Of a DNA stretch of 64,000 nucleotides, positions 17,898 to 27,922 are shown piece by piece. Positions within the stretch are counted from its first letter, which is position 1. Each line of letters starts with the position of its first letter. The notes below the pieces were generated by a model, which made no database searches, was not told the DNA's origin, and was given only the letters and a program-made list of their open reading frames with translations. Source of the stretch: Planctomycetota bacterium (lineage in GTDB: Bacteria; Planctomycetota; Planctomycetia; Pirellulales; Pirellulaceae); NCBI GenBank assembly GCA_016872775.1, contig VGZA01000008.1:52925-116924 (forward strand), given 5' to 3'. A program made the translations under genes and the position numbers.

Positions 17898-18500
17898 CTA
17901 CGATTCCGCGGTCGCGGAGGCCGACGAGGCCTGGTCGTCGCTGCTGAAGGCCGGGCGCTGCGCTTTTTTCACCTGCCGGTCGTTGGAACCGACCAGTTCC
18001 AGAATTGCGCGAGTCCCCGCATCGCCCAACCTGGGTTTGGACAGTCGCAGGATCCGTGTATAGCCGCCTGACCGGTCGACAAACCGGGGAGCCACTTCCG
18101 CCACCAGCAATTTGACCGCGGTCTTGTCACCAAGCATCTGCAGTAAACGCCTGCGACCAGCGACTGCCGGCGCCATCGCTTTGGCCCATTGATTCCATTT
18201 CGGGCTTTTTCGCCACGCTTTCCACTCGTCGGACGATCGTCGAGCCGTCGTTCCCAATTCGGAAGCGTCGCGCTCGGTCTGCACAACCTGCTTGGCGATC
18301 GTAATGCACTTTTCAATCAGAGGCCGCGCTTCCTTCGCCTTGTGCAGAGTGGTTGTAATCCGCCCTTTGACCTTCGGCGCGTTGTCCAGCAATTCGGGGT
18401 CTTGCTCCGTTAAAAACAAAGCACTGGCCAGATTCTTGAACATCGCCTTGCGATGGCTGGGGCATCGGCCCAGTACTCGGCCTCGTTTGCGGTGTCTCAT
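17898..18500 (-). CDS. rplQ: 50S ribosomal protein L17, enlarged
   Basis: A 200-residue L17, against about 120-130 in most bacteria. The conserved core is present: MRHRKRGRVLGR, SHRKAMFKNLASAL, ITTTLHKAKEARPLIEK and DRSGGYTRILRL. Extra sequence lies after residue 30 (about 14 residues), between about 75 and 112 (rich in Trp, Lys and Arg), and as a Ser/Ala-rich tail after 175. It is the last gene of the ribosomal operon, 42 bp after rpoA. Confidence 0.95.
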   Translation of the reverse strand: MRHRKRGRVLGRCPSHRKAMFKNLASALFLTEQDPELLDNAPKVKGRITTTLHKAKEARPLIEKCITIAKQVVQTERDASELGTTARRSSDEWKAWRKSPKWNQWAKAMAPAVAGRRRLLQMLGDKTAVKLLVAEVAPRFVDRSGGYTRILRLSKPRLGDAGTRAILELVGSNDRQVKKAQRPAFSSDDQASSASATAES

Positions 18501-18542
18501 CGTCGTGTTCCCAATCTTGACTCAAAAAAACTTTGCGCTCCA

Positions 18543-19535
18543 TCAACGTGACCCGGCCATCCTCGGCAGCCGCATGCCCAAGTGCAGGTTCAATTCGCTC
18601 AGCTTCTCCCGCACCTCATTCAAAGTCGTTTCGCCAAAGTTGCGAACTTCGAGCAACTGGTCCTCGGTTCGCTGCACCAAGTCTCGAACCGTGTTGATAT
18701 TCTCCGACTCCAGGCAGTTCATCGCCCGGACCGACAACTTCAGTTCGGCGAGGCTCAGAGCGAGCTTGTTATCCAACACTGCGTCGCCGCCCAGCGTTGC
18801 GCCGCGAGCAGGTGCATGCACGCGTGGACCAAGCTCCGCGTATTGCACGAACGGATTCAAGTGCTTGCGGAAGATCTTGGCCGACTCGACCAGCGCCATT
18901 TCCGGCGAAACCGAGCCATTGGTGAAGATCTCCAGCGTCAACTTGTCGTAATTCGTCTTCTGACCGACACGCGTTTCCTCGACCAGCCAACGCACGCGCG
19001 TCGCCGGGCTGAAAACGGCATCGATCGGGATAATGCCGATCTCATGATCACCCACACTGTGTTCCGTCGATGGAACGTAACCCCGGCCGTTTTCGACCAC
19101 CATTTCCATCAGAAACGGTACCGCGGCAGTCATCGTGGCAATCACATGGTCCTTGTTGATCACTTCGACTTCGGAATCCGTCCGCACGTCCGCTCCCGTG
19201 ATCAATCCCGGTTCCGAACGCTCGACGGTAATCACTTTCGTCGAATCACTGTGGTTTTTTACCACCAGCGCTTTCACGTTCAACACAATGTCGGTCACGT
19301 CCTCAAGGATGCCCGGAATCGTCGTGAATTCATGTTGCGCGCCCTGGATCTTAATCTGAGTGACCGCGCTGCCTTCCAGACTGGAGAGCAAGATTCGCCG
19401 CAGACTGTTGCCCACGGTCGCCCCAAATCCTCGCTCGAAAGGCTCCGCGACAAACTTGCCATAGGTCGAGGACAACGTCGCCGCATCACAATTCACAGCA
19501 CTTGGAAGCTCCAAACCACGCCAGCGAATATGCAT
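18543..19535 (-). CDS. rpoA: RNA polymerase alpha subunit
   Basis: A 330-residue alpha subunit. The N-terminal assembly domain has the [18 protein letters not shown] motif, and the C-terminal domain carries [18 protein letters not shown] with a helix-hairpin-helix segment ([11 protein letters not shown]) that contacts DNA and activators. It is the usual alpha-operon gene before rplQ. rpsD, which often lies between rpsK and rpoA, is absent; a 180-bp gap lies there instead. Confidence 0.97.
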   Translation of the reverse strand: MHIRWRGLELPSAVNCDAATLSSTYGKFVAEPFERGFGATVGNSLRRILLSSLEGSAVTQIKIQGAQHEFTTIPGILEDVTDIVLNVKALVVKNHSDSTKVITVERSEPGLITGADVRTDSEVEVINKDHVIATMTAAVPFLMEMVVENGRGYVPSTEHSVGDHEIGIIPIDAVFSPATRVRWLVEETRVGQKTNYDKLTLEIFTNGSVSPEMALVESAKIFRKHLNPFVQYAELGPRVHAPARGATLGGDAVLDNKLALSLAELKLSVRAMNCLESENINTVRDLVQRTEDQLLEVRNFGETTLNEVREKLSELNLHLGMRLPRMAGSR

Positions 19536-19670
19536 TGTGAATCTCCGGAAAACGAAATGTGCCTAACGAATGCGACTGAAAATCGAAAAGAAAGATGCCC
19601 CGAATCGAACTGACCCGCCCGGTAACGATCCTGGACTGCCAATCCCCGCGAACCGTCCCTGCTCATGATC

Positions 19671-19696
19671 CCTGACAGCGTTTCCTGACAGCGTTT
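19671..19696. repeat. 13-bp tandem duplication between rpsK and rpoA
   Basis: CCTGACAGCGTTT occurs twice head to tail and a third copy begins (CCTGG). It lies in the 180-bp rpsK-rpoA gap where rpsD is found in many bacteria. No promoter or hairpin is obvious. Confidence 0.8.
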
Positions 19697-19715
19697 CCTG
19701 GCGCCGAATATCAAA

Positions 19716-20120
19716 CTAAACCCGACGACGTTTAGGTGGTCGACAACCATTGTGCGGAATGGGCGTTACATCTTCGATCAACTTGACCGTCATGCCAGCC
19801 GATTGCAACGCGGTGATCGCGCTCTCGCGCCCCGATCCGGGCCCTTTGACGCGTACGTCCAGTTCGCGGACACCATACTTTGCAGCCTTTTCGGCCGCCT
19901 GCTGCGCAGCACACTGGCCGGCAAACGGAGTGCTCTTGCGACTGCCTTTGAACCCGCAGGTCCCGCCGCTCGCCCAGCATAATGTGTCGCCCTTCGTATC
20001 GGTAACCGTCACCGTCGTGTTATTGAACGTCGCGTGGATGTGCGCGATCGCAACGGTCACGTTCCGCCGTACCTTTTTTTTCTTGCCCGCCGCGGCCTGT
20101 GCTGACTTCTGTACTGTCAC
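19716..20120 (-). CDS. rpsK: 30S ribosomal protein S11
   Basis: A 134-residue S11 of usual length. Key segments are [34 protein letters not shown] and [14 protein letters not shown], ending in [11 protein letters not shown]. It helps form the platform of the small subunit. A basic N-terminal start ([16 protein letters not shown]) is normal. It follows rpsM by 65 bp. Confidence 0.97.
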   Translation of the reverse strand: MTVQKSAQAAAGKKKKVRRNVTVAIAHIHATFNNTTVTVTDTKGDTLCWASGGTCGFKGSRKSTPFAGQCAAQQAAEKAAKYGVRELDVRVKGPGSGRESAITALQSAGMTVKLIEDVTPIPHNGCRPPKRRRV

Positions 20121-20185
20121 AATATATCTCCCTCACCAACCTGAATTCCCAACTGAATTCCAATCTGGCAGCCGCGCAAACTGCC

Positions 20186-20569
20186 TTACTTCATGTCTTT
20201 GACACCCTTCTTACCTGCAACGGTTTTCTTCGGACCTTTGCGAGTACGAGCATTCGTCCGCGTTCGCTGACCTCGTACAGGCAGCCCCATGCGATGTCGC
20301 AAACCACGATAACACTTGATTTCTTTCAGTCGAGCGATCGACTGCCCTACCTGCCGCCGAAGTGGACCCTCCACGGTGTAGTCGCGTTCGAGCAGAACCG
20401 ACAATCGACCCAATTCGTCGTCGGCCAGTTCGCGAGCCGCCTTTTGCGGGTCGACTCCAGCCTTGTGACACAATTCCTGCGCCACATGCTTGCCAACACC
20501 ATACAAATACTGCAACGAAATAATCGTTGGCTTGTCATTCGGCAAATCGACACCCAATAGCCGCGGCAT
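20186..20569 (-). CDS. rpsM: 30S ribosomal protein S13
   Basis: A 127-residue S13. The start MPRLLGVDLPNDK at 20569 is the family N-terminus; a frame 13 codons longer is not conserved. Helix-hairpin-helix YLYGVGKHVAQEL, then the basic tail with GLRHRMGLPVRGQRTRTNARTRKG that reaches the decoding-site tRNA. It follows rpmJ by 60 bp. Confidence 0.97.
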   Translation of the reverse strand: MPRLLGVDLPNDKPTIISLQYLYGVGKHVAQELCHKAGVDPQKAARELADDELGRLSVLLERDYTVEGPLRRQVGQSIARLKEIKCYRGLRHRMGLPVRGQRTRTNARTRKGPKKTVAGKKGVKDMK

Positions 20570-20629
20570 GCGTGATCCTCTCCCAACAACCCCGATCCAG
20601 AAATCCACAACCCCAAAGAGTCAGCCGAG

Positions 20630-20743
20630 CTAACCTTGCCGCTGCTTATGCCGAGGATTCGAGCAGGTCACATAGACCCGCCCTTTGCGCCGGACAATTT
20701 TGCAGTTTTCGCAGATCCGCTTGACACTCGTGCGAACTTTCAT
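20630..20743 (-). CDS. rpmJ: 50S ribosomal protein L36
   Basis: A 37-residue gene translated directly from the minus strand. It begins [11 protein letters not shown] and ends NPRHKQRQG. The zinc ligands Cys11, Cys14, Cys27 and His32 are all present, so this is the zinc-binding form. It lies between adk and rpsM, where many bacteria also have map and infA; neither fits in the 120-bp space before adk. Confidence 0.95.
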   Translation of the reverse strand: MKVRTSVKRICENCKIVRRKGRVYVTCSNPRHKQRQG

Positions 20744-20863
20744 GACGAAGATCCCCCGATCCAAAGCGACTCAGTATACGTATCCCGGCCAAAAATCTTC
20801 AAGGCCGGTGGCAAAAAAGGATCTGCCCGGCTTTCGGTCAAGCAATGCCGTGACGCTGCCCCT

Positions 20864-21469
20864 TCACGTCGGCGTATTGCCCTGCCCGTTGCCCTGCCCG
20901 TTACGCCGGGAATCCACCTCGTGACGGATTCGCTGAAAAACCTCGTCCGGCGTACCCAGGCCATTCACCGAGGCCAAATTTCCGCGTTTGCGGTAAAAGT
21001 CCAGGATGGGCGCCGTCTGAGAACGATAAACGCGAAGTCGCTCCTGAAGGGTCGCCGCCGCGTCGTCGTCACGGTGTTCGGTCTGCGCCCGACGACTGAC
21101 CCGTTCGATCAGCTCCGCCTCGTCGACGCGCAACTCTAGCGCTAGATTGAGCCCACCATTGCGAGACGCTAGGTCCGATTCCAAGGCCGTTGCCTGTTCT
21201 CGGGTGCGAGGAAACCCGTCGAACAGGCACCCCTCGTCGCAATCGTCTTGCTGTAACCGCAGCCGGACGATCTCCAGGATCAAATGGTCCGGCACCAGTT
21301 TTCCCTGTTCCATGTAGGTCGTAGCGACCCTCCCGAGCTCCGTCTTCTGCTGCTGCGCCTGCCGCAGCATGTCGCCGGTCGACAAGTGGGGAATGCGCAG
21401 GTACTCGACCAGACGCCTGCATTGCGTCCCCTTGCCAGCTCCGGGAGGACCAATAAAGACGATATACAT
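20864..21469 (-). CDS. adk: adenylate kinase, short-LID type
   Basis: A 201-residue kinase that interconverts ATP, ADP and AMP. The P-loop is GPPGAGKGTQCRRL; AMP-binding residues lie in LSTGDMLRQA and FDGFPRTREQA. The LID region (RRAQTEHRDDDAAATLQERL) is short, without the roughly 30-residue insert with zinc or Asp motifs found in long forms. The tail repeats NGQGNGQGN. It sits 40 bp after secY as in many spc operons. Confidence 0.95.
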   Translation of the reverse strand: MYIVFIGPPGAGKGTQCRRLVEYLRIPHLSTGDMLRQAQQQKTELGRVATTYMEQGKLVPDHLILEIVRLRLQQDDCDEGCLFDGFPRTREQATALESDLASRNGGLNLALELRVDEAELIERVSRRAQTEHRDDDAAATLQERLRVYRSQTAPILDFYRKRGNLASVNGLGTPDEVFQRIRHEVDSRRNGQGNGQGNTPT

Positions 21470-21509
21470 GATCTAGTTCCCGGGAATTCGAACAAAGTCG
21501 GCCAACCGA

Positions 21510-22886
21510 TCAGGACTCCAAGAGTCCAGAATAATTGCGCATCAACAGATGATTATCAATTTTCTGCACTAAATCAAACGCAACGCTCACCGCGATCAAC
21601 AGACTCGTCCCTCCGTAAAAGCTCGTAATCGCTCCGCTAACGCCCAGCATCGCCGAAACGACCGTGGGCACGATCGCCACCAGCGACAGAAACCCGGCAC
21701 CGACGTAGGTGATCCGAACCATCACCTTTTCCAGGTAATCCGCAGTACGGCGACCCGGGCGATAGCCGGGGATGAACGTCCCGTAATCCTTGAGATTCTC
21801 GGAAACTTCCTTGGGGTTGAACGAGATCGCCGTCCAGAAGTAACAGAAAAAGAAGATCAGCCCAATGTAGAGGATATTGTAGGTATAGGAAGTACCTTTA
21901 TTGAACATATCGGCGACCGGGGAAAGGTAAGTTGACCAATCGGCTTTCATGCCGATCACCGCCTGGAGCAGCAGCGCGGGAACCATGAGCAAACTGCTGG
22001 CAAATATGATCGGCATCACGCCCGACTGGTTCAGCTTCAGCGGCAGATACTGGCGGTTACCGCCGAAAACACGGCGGCCACGGACATGCTTGGCGCTCTG
22101 GGTCGGGATTCTACGCTGGCCCTGAGTAATAAACACCACGCCCAATACAACGGCCACGAAAAGCACCGCCAGCACCAGCAGCGTCTCCAGCCCCATCGAT
22201 CCTCCACCGAATCCAGTCAGCGAGAAACTCGAGGACTTCCCCAGTAGCTGGATAAACGCATCCGGCATCCGCGCCAGAATTCCAGCCATAATGAGCAGGC
22301 TGATGCCGTTGCCGATCCCGAATTCATCGATCTGTTCGCCGAGCCACATCAAGAAAATCGTACCACAGGTCATTGTCACAACCGCGGTCAGCGTCCAACC
22401 GATCGTCAAGCGCCCCGCCGCGTTGGTAAAGTCTGCGGCGACGATGCGATCGCCGCCGCCGCCACCGCCGGCCGACAGCAGCGTTTGAATATAGAACCAG
22501 CTCTGGATCAAACAGATTGCGACCGTCAGGTAGCGCGTATACTCATTGATCTTCTTGCGGCCGGTTTCACCTTCTTTGCGGAGCTCTTCCAAAGGCTTCC
22601 AGACGCTGCCAAGCAGTTGCAGGATGATCGACGCGGAAATATAGGGCATGATCCCCAATCCGAAAATCGTCGCCTGACTGAGGTTACTGGCGCTGAAGAC
22701 GGTCATTTGCCGGATAATCTGTCCGAACGGCGAGTTATCCCCAACCTTTTCGGCCAACGCCGCCTGGTCAATCATCGGCAGCGGAATCCAGTAGCCGATG
22801 CGGTAGATTCCTAAAAGCAGCAGGGTCAGAAAGATCTTCCGGCGCAATTCAGGAATCGTAAAAACGATTCGGAGTTTCTCCCACAT
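21510..22886 (-). CDS. secY: protein translocase subunit SecY
   Basis: A 458-residue channel protein with about ten membrane helices. The signature FGLGIMPYISASIILQLL is present near residue 77, and the large cytoplasmic loop holds ITQGQRRIPTQSAKHVRGRR, which contacts the ribosome and SecA. A loop between helices 3 and 4 carries six consecutive Gly codons. It lies in its normal place after rplO, 93 bp downstream of it. Confidence 0.96.
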   Translation of the reverse strand: MWEKLRIVFTIPELRRKIFLTLLLLGIYRIGYWIPLPMIDQAALAEKVGDNSPFGQIIRQMTVFSASNLSQATIFGLGIMPYISASIILQLLGSVWKPLEELRKEGETGRKKINEYTRYLTVAICLIQSWFYIQTLLSAGGGGGGDRIVAADFTNAAGRLTIGWTLTAVVTMTCGTIFLMWLGEQIDEFGIGNGISLLIMAGILARMPDAFIQLLGKSSSFSLTGFGGGSMGLETLLVLAVLFVAVVLGVVFITQGQRRIPTQSAKHVRGRRVFGGNRQYLPLKLNQSGVMPIIFASSLLMVPALLLQAVIGMKADWSTYLSPVADMFNKGTSYTYNILYIGLIFFFCYFWTAISFNPKEVSENLKDYGTFIPGYRPGRRTADYLEKVMVRITYVGAGFLSLVAIVPTVVSAMLGVSGAITSFYGGTSLLIAVSVAFDLVQKIDNHLLMRNYSGLLES

Positions 22887-22979
22887 GATTGCAAACCATC
22901 CCTAGGGTTTTGAAACAGGCAGGAGGAACGGCGCGCACGTTGACTCCATGAATGATTCCAGGTCGTGGAGTCGGACGCA

Positions 22980-23480
22980 CTACTTCCCCGCACTCTCCTT
23001 GGACCGCTTTTGCTTTTCCACAACGGGCGTTCGCCCGGCGAGCACCACCACTTCGCCGCCGGCTTTTTCGATTTTCTCGCGCGCCGACTGGCTGAAGCGG
23101 TGCGCAGAGACTTTCAGTTTTTTCGTCAACTCACCGTTCCCGAGCACTTTCAGCAGGTCAAACCGATGACGAACGAGATGTTTCGCGTCGACCTGTTCCG
23201 GGCAGACTTCGTCGCCCGACTGGAAAACTCGCTCCAGGTCGCCGACATTGACGGCGGCAACCTGCAGGGCGAAGCTGTTGGTGAATCCACGTTTGGGAAT
23301 GCGCCGCACAAGCGGCGTGGCCCCGCCCTGGAAGATGGAAAGGGCTTTGTAGCCGGCGCGCGCTGTCTGTCCCTTGCCACCGCGACCGGCGGTTTTTCCC
23401 TTGCCGGACCCCGGCCCCCGACCGACCCGCATCAGCTTTTTGTGGCCAACAATGCCTTGATGGACGTCGTTAAGTTTCAT
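22980..23480 (-). CDS. rplO: 50S ribosomal protein L15
   Basis: A 166-residue L15. The Gly-rich N-terminus ([24 protein letters not shown]) and [17 protein letters not shown] are typical. Its ATG overlaps the rpsE stop (ATGA), so the two genes are translationally coupled and there is no room for rpmD (L30), which lies between them in many bacteria. Confidence 0.96.
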   Translation of the reverse strand: MKLNDVHQGIVGHKKLMRVGRGPGSGKGKTAGRGGKGQTARAGYKALSIFQGGATPLVRRIPKRGFTNSFALQVAAVNVGDLERVFQSGDEVCPEQVDAKHLVRHRFDLLKVLGNGELTKKLKVSAHRFSQSAREKIEKAGGEVVVLAGRTPVVEKQKRSKESAGK

Positions 23481-23962
23481 GACAGCGAAATTCCTCTCAA
23501 ACGTTCCACATCTTGTCGAGTTCTCAACTGGGTCAGCGCATCGATAGCGGCCTTGACCAGCAGAACCGGATTGGTGCTGCCCTGACTCTTGGTCAGTATG
23601 TTCTTGATCCCAGCCGCTTCGCAGACCGCTCGCACCGCCGCACCCGCCTTGATGCCCGTGCCTTCGCTCGCCGGCATCAGCATGACCTTCGCCGAACCAC
23701 AGCGACCGACAACACGGTGCGGAATGGTCTCGTGCTCGATCGGCACGGAGATTTTCCGACGGTCACCCTGCTTCGCCGCCTTCTCCACACTCGGCGGAAC
23801 TTCGTTGGCCTTGCCATATCCCCAGCCGACCTTGCCGCGGCCGTCGCCGACGACCACCATGGCGGCAAAACTGAATCGACGTCCACCTTTGACTACCGCG
23901 GCGCAACGCTTGATCTTCACGACGCGTTCAACAAAATCGCTTCGATTACTGTCGGTCGACAC
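23477..23962 (-). CDS. rpsE: 30S ribosomal protein S5
   Basis: A 161-residue S5. The double-stranded RNA-binding domain starts [20 protein letters not shown], followed by [17 protein letters not shown] and the C-terminal domain with [16 protein letters not shown]. It contributes to decoding accuracy on the back of the small subunit. It follows rplR by 64 bp. Confidence 0.97.
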   Translation of the reverse strand: MSTDSNRSDFVERVVKIKRCAAVVKGGRRFSFAAMVVVGDGRGKVGWGYGKANEVPPSVEKAAKQGDRRKISVPIEHETIPHRVVGRCGSAKVMLMPASEGTGIKAGAAVRAVCEAAGIKNILTKSQGSTNPVLLVKAAIDALTQLRTRQDVERLRGISLS

Positions 23963-24026
23963 TCGTCATCTTCTCCTGGAGTCGCCTGGCGGCACTCCGC
24001 GAATTAGGCACTTCCGATCCCACGGG

Positions 24027-24395
24027 TCAAAACTTCAATCCGCCTTCCCGAGCCGCGTCGGCCAAAGCCGCAATGCGCCCATGATAGCGGAAATGTCCAC
24101 GATCGAAACAGACTTCCTCAATCCCTGCCGCCTTGGCACGTTCGGATATCGCCTTGCCCACAATTGCCGCAGCCGCCCGATTTCCCCCGTAGGCGATCTG
24201 ATCGCGGAGGTTGGCGTCGAGCGTACTGGCGGAGACCAGAGTCAGCCCTTTTTCGTCATCAATCAACTGGCAGGAAATATGCTTGTGGCTGCGGAAAATC
24301 GCCAGCCGCGGTCGTACGGCATGCGATCGCAATTTATTGCGGACCCGATATTGACGACGCTGCCGCCGCGCGTTCAGGACTTTGCGAAAACTCAC
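24027..24395 (-). CDS. rplR: 50S ribosomal protein L18
   Basis: A 122-residue L18 that binds 5S rRNA. Conserved segments are [41 protein letters not shown] and the C-terminal [24 protein letters not shown]. Length and order after rplF are normal. Confidence 0.97.
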   Translation of the reverse strand: MSFRKVLNARRQRRQYRVRNKLRSHAVRPRLAIFRSHKHISCQLIDDEKGLTLVSASTLDANLRDQIAYGGNRAAAAIVGKAISERAKAAGIEEVCFDRGHFRYHGRIAALADAAREGGLKF

Positions 24396-24467
24396 GATTC
24401 AATTCTCCCTGTTCGGTTTCCCCAACCCTGGGTTGCCCAAATCAACCGCGGCACGGCCCGATCGATA

Positions 24468-25010
24468 CTACTGGGCCGCCTTACCCGGTTTGATCTTGAC
24501 GTATTCGCCCTGGTACCGGACACCCTTCCCTTTGTACGGCTCCGGCTTACGCACCGCACGAACCTCGGCGGCAAACTGGCCGACCATCTGCTTGTCGCAC
24601 CCTTGGATTACCACATGCGTCTGGTCGGGGCAGGTGACTTTCAAACCCTCCGGAATCGGCTTCTTGACTTCGTTGGCATAGCCGACCCGTAGCGACAGGA
24701 CTTTCCCCTGAATCGAAGCAACGTAGCCGACCCCGATGATTTCCAGTCGTTTTTCGTAACCTTTTTTCACCCCGTCGACCATGTTCTGGATCAACGAGCG
24801 GGTCAATCCGTGCAGGGCGCGTGCCTGACGTTCGTCGGAATTCCTGGTCACGATCACCTGGCGCGCTTTTTCGTCGTAGGCCACGCTGACTTCGGGCCGA
24901 TGTTCCCAGGCGAGTTTTCCCTGGGGCCCTTCGACCGAAACGGACCGCCCCTGGACCGCGACCTTGACACCGTCCAAAACCGCTACCGGCTTCTTACCAA
25001 TTCGAGACAT
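24468..25010 (-). CDS. rplF: 50S ribosomal protein L6
   Basis: A 180-residue L6. The start MSRIGKKPV at 25010 is the family N-terminus; a 25-codon longer frame is not conserved. Two tandem L6 domains are visible, the second with VGYVASIQGKVLSLRVGYAN and the C-terminal PEPYKGKGVRYQGEYVKIKPGKA. It binds near the GTPase-associated centre. Confidence 0.97.
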   Translation of the reverse strand: MSRIGKKPVAVLDGVKVAVQGRSVSVEGPQGKLAWEHRPEVSVAYDEKARQVIVTRNSDERQARALHGLTRSLIQNMVDGVKKGYEKRLEIIGVGYVASIQGKVLSLRVGYANEVKKPIPEGLKVTCPDQTHVVIQGCDKQMVGQFAAEVRAVRKPEPYKGKGVRYQGEYVKIKPGKAAQ

Positions 25011-25056
25011 ACCTGCATTCCTGAAATCGAGGTCCGCGGCAACGGACCGAACCAAA

Positions 25057-25452
25057 CTACCAAACCTCACACAAAACTTCGCCACCCAGATTGCGCTGGC
25101 GGGCTTCTCGATCGCTGATCACTCCACGACTCGTGCTGAGAATCACGATCCCCAGACCGTTGAGGACCGGCCGCAGATCTTTGGATTGTCGATAGACGCG
25201 GCGCCCCGGGCAGCTGACACGGCGGATTCTCTGGATCAGCCGCTCCCCGCTGGGACCGTATTTCAGTTCCAGCCGCAGCTGGGCCGACGGCTTCCCATCG
25301 ACTTCCTTCCAATCCCAGATATACCCTTCGCGTTTCAGGACATCCGCCAGGCCCCGTTTGACCTTCGAGACAGGAATATCCACGTGCGGACGTTCAATGG
25401 CGACAGCATTGCGAATGCGCGTCAACATGTCGGCGATTGGGTCGGTCAACAT
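25057..25452 (-). CDS. rpsH: 30S ribosomal protein S8
   Basis: A 131-residue S8. The N-terminus DPIADMLTRIRNA and the C-terminal GIVILSTSRGVISDREARQ, followed by GGEVLCEVW, are diagnostic. S8 binds 16S rRNA and in some bacteria represses its own operon. It follows rpsN by 151 bp. Confidence 0.97.
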   Translation of the reverse strand: MLTDPIADMLTRIRNAVAIERPHVDIPVSKVKRGLADVLKREGYIWDWKEVDGKPSAQLRLELKYGPSGERLIQRIRRVSCPGRRVYRQSKDLRPVLNGLGIVILSTSRGVISDREARQRNLGGEVLCEVW

Positions 25453-25603
25453 GGTCGATTGGTTACCTCTTACCTTGCCTTACAATTCAATTCGGGTGAA
25501 CGCGTGGATATCGCCGGAAGGATTCCACGATCGTTGTTCTTGGTCGTACTCTCTTAGGTTCGGATCCGATCGCGTCTTTCCGCCTGCGGGTATTCTCCCG
25601 CGG

Positions 25604-25789
25604 CTACCAACTGGCCTTCCGCACACCGGGGATCAGTCCTTGATCCGCCGACTTTCGGAAGCAGATCCGGCAGATACCGAATTTCCGATAGACGGCGCGC
25701 GGTCGGCCGCAACTGCGGCAACGCCGGCGCAGGCGGGTCGAAAACTTCGGCGGCTGGGCGGCTTTGGCACGTTTCGATTTGCTTGCCAC
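25604..25789 (-). CDS. rpsN: 30S ribosomal protein S14, zinc-binding type
   Basis: A 61-residue short S14 with the two CxxC pairs CRSCGRPR and ICRICFRK that bind zinc, and the tail [14 protein letters not shown]. This is the short zinc form rather than the roughly 100-residue zinc-free form. A longer frame from 25916 overlaps it in another frame and is not coding. Confidence 0.96.
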   Translation of the reverse strand: MASKSKRAKAAQPPKFSTRLRRRCRSCGRPRAVYRKFGICRICFRKSADQGLIPGVRKASW

Positions 25790-25863
25790 TTCGCATAATC
25801 CTTATGTCAAACTGTTCCTGGCCGCCGCTTCCCCGCGGGTCGACCAACGCAAAGGCACCACCC

Positions 25864-26430
25864 CTAGGCAGCGTCTTTTGATTTTTCGTCGATCTGAAAT
25901 GGAATTCCCAGTGCACGCAGCAGTTCGCGACCTTCGTCGTCGGACTGAGCCGTGGTCACGAAACAGATGTTCATTCCCTGAACGCGCGTGAACTTGTCGG
26001 GGTTCAGTTCCGGAAAGACAAGCTGTTCAGCGAGCCCCAGACTGTAATTGCCGCGTCCGTCGAACGCGGTACGGCTCACGCCGCGGAAATCGCGCACGCG
26101 AGGCAACGCCAGGGCGATCAGCCGATCGAGGAACTCATACATCCGCTGCCGTCGCAAAGTCACCTTGCAGCCAATCTGCATTCCTTCGCGAAGCTTGAAA
26201 CCGGCGATCGCCTGCCGGGCGATCGTCACCACCGGCTTCTGTCCGGTAATCAACCCCATCGCCTCGACCGACGTCTCCAGAAACTTCTTGTCCTGCGTGG
26301 CCGCGCCGACGCCCATGTTCACGACGATCTTCTTCAGCCTCGGCAGTGAATTCGGATTCGATCGGCCAAGTTTCTTGGCCAACGCTGGCAGGATTTCCTT
26401 TTCAAATTTTTCTTGTAATCTGGGTTTCAT
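25864..26430 (-). CDS. rplE: 50S ribosomal protein L5
   Basis: A 188-residue L5, which binds 5S rRNA and contacts the P-site tRNA. Typical segments are [51 protein letters not shown] and [22 protein letters not shown]. Normal position after rplX. Confidence 0.97.
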   Translation of the reverse strand: MKPRLQEKFEKEILPALAKKLGRSNPNSLPRLKKIVVNMGVGAATQDKKFLETSVEAMGLITGQKPVVTIARQAIAGFKLREGMQIGCKVTLRRQRMYEFLDRLIALALPRVRDFRGVSRTAFDGRGNYSLGLAEQLVFPELNPDKFTRVQGMNICFVTTAQSDDEGRELLRALGIPFQIDEKSKDAA

Positions 26431-26513
26431 AATCCCACTTTCGTCAACCGACTTTCAACAATATTCTTTCCAGCATGACGACAACGGCCCGTACCACCGA
26501 GCCCGTCTGTCCG

Positions 26514-26864
26514 TCATCCCATCACGGGCTTGGATTTTCGAGCCGGCGCAATCTCGCCCAGTCCCGCCCCGCACTTCTTGCAGTAACGCTCCTTGGCTCC
26601 ACCCGCCGCCTGTCGAGCGCCAGTACGCGTTCCCTTGCCGCACTGGGTGCAGACGAGCATCACATTCGAAAGCTGGATCGGCATCTCCTTGGAGAGCCGG
26701 CCGCCTTGAGGATTTTTCTGGCTGCGACGAACATGCTTGTAGACGCGGTTCACGCCTTCCACCAGCACTTTGCCAGCCGCTCGATCGATCCCCAGTACCT
26801 TGCCGCGCTGCCCGCGGTCCTTGCCTGTCCGCACCGCGACAACGTCGTTCGTCCTGATATGCAT
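26514..26864 (-). CDS. rplX: 50S ribosomal protein L24
   Basis: A 116-residue L24 with the KOW motif VRTGKDRGQRGKVL and GVNRVYKHVRRSQKNPQGG. The C-terminal zinc-ribbon-like CTQCGKG, then YCKKCGAGLG, is present. I choose the ATG at 26864, which overlaps the rplN stop as TGATG with GAGG seven bases before it; a GTG one codon earlier is the alternative. Confidence 0.95.
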   Translation of the reverse strand: MHIRTNDVVAVRTGKDRGQRGKVLGIDRAAGKVLVEGVNRVYKHVRRSQKNPQGGRLSKEMPIQLSNVMLVCTQCGKGTRTGARQAAGGAKERYCKKCGAGLGEIAPARKSKPVMG

Positions 26865-27232
26865 CACACCACCTCGCTCGCCAGACTTACGATTTTCATG
26901 AAATTACGGTCACGCAGTTCGCGCGCCACGGCGCCGAAAATACGCGTGCCGCGCGGGTTGTTGTCGTTGTCGATCAGGACGACCGCGTTGCTGTCGAATT
27001 TGATATAGCTGCCATCTTCGCGGCGCGTGGGCTGTTTGCAGCGCACCACGACTGCCTTGACGACTGCCTTCTTCTTGATTTCGCCGCCCGAGACCACACT
27101 CTTGACGCTACAGACAATGATGTCTCCCAACCCGGCATAGCGGCGTTTCGACCCGCCCAATACCTTGATGCACATCACTTCCTTCGCGCCCGTGTTATCG
27201 GCGACTGTCAATCGAGTTTCTTGCTGAATCAT
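26864..27232 (-). CDS. rplN: 50S ribosomal protein L14
   Basis: A 122-residue L14. Conserved: [38 protein letters not shown] and [18 protein letters not shown]14 forms an intersubunit bridge. Coupled to rplX by an overlapping stop/start. Confidence 0.97.
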   Translation of the reverse strand: MIQQETRLTVADNTGAKEVMCIKVLGGSKRRYAGLGDIIVCSVKSVVSGGEIKKKAVVKAVVVRCKQPTRREDGSYIKFDSNAVVLIDNDNNPRGTRIFGAVARELRDRNFMKIVSLASEVV

Positions 27233-27289
27233 CGCTGCTCATTCCTTGCCGACCGTTGCCGGTGTCACTGAAAACCCTACTCGACCCGC

Positions 27290-27601
27290 CTAGACTCCGC
27301 CCAAAGGTTCGCTCTGATCAATGGCGTGGGCGGCCCGCGACGCCGCCACGTCCACGGCGCGGCCCTTGGTCACCACTTTAACCAGTTGCCAGCGCTTCGT
27401 TCGGGAAATCGGTCGGCACTCGACGATCTCAACCAGATCCCCGGTCGAAGACAGGTTGTTCTCGTCATGTACATAACAAACCGTGCGGCGACGGATGATC
27501 TTGCCGTACTTCGGATGCTTGACCAAGCGGGGAATCTCCACGCGCCGCGTCTTGGCCGTCTTGTCACTCTTGACCACACCCACTACTACTCGTTTAGGCA
27601 T
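27290..27601 (-). CDS. rpsQ: 30S ribosomal protein S17
   Basis: A 103-residue S17. The start [18 protein letters not shown] at 27601 fits the family; an 18-codon longer frame does not. Motifs [19 protein letters not shown] and [20 protein letters not shown] are typical. A C-terminal extension of about 15 residues (from [12 protein letters not shown]) goes beyond the usual end. Confidence 0.95.
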   Translation of the reverse strand: MPKRVVVGVVKSDKTAKTRRVEIPRLVKHPKYGKIIRRRTVCYVHDENNLSSTGDLVEIVECRPISRTKRWQLVKVVTKGRAVDVAASRAAHAIDQSEPLGGV

Positions 27602-27651
27602 ACTCGCATTCCGATCTGATTTGTGTCGTGTTCGATTGCCCGCCGCCGGAA

Positions 27652-27861
27652 TCAACTCCCGCCTTGTGCCGCCATCAACGCCCGCTCGTGCTGGATCGTC
27701 AGGATCCGGGCCAAAAGCCGGCGATTGCGGCGAATCTCGCTGGGGGTATTCAACCGCTCCGTTTGCGACTTGATCCGCAGTCGAAACAAGTTTTCCGTGG
27801 CGTCCTTCAGGGTCGCCTGCAACTGATCGTCGCTCATTTCCCTCAATTCACCGGCCTTCAT
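27652..27861 (-). CDS. rpmC: 50S ribosomal protein L29
   Basis: A 69-residue helical L29: [37 protein letters not shown] and the arginine-rich end with [18 protein letters not shown]29 lies next to the exit tunnel. Spaced 61 bp from rplP. Confidence 0.96.
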   Translation of the reverse strand: MKAGELREMSDDQLQATLKDATENLFRLRIKSQTERLNTPSEIRRNRRLLARILTIQHERALMAAQGGS

Positions 27862-27922
27862 CGCCTGCGATCCTCCGCGTTCAAGTCCTGCCCGTTGGAT
27901 GCCCTAGATACTGTTGCCGCAG

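Noticed and set aside
22440..22470. run of Gly codons in secY as a simple repeat or frameshift
   Set aside because: The frame is intact on both sides and lies in a loop between membrane helices, so it is a harmless insertion.
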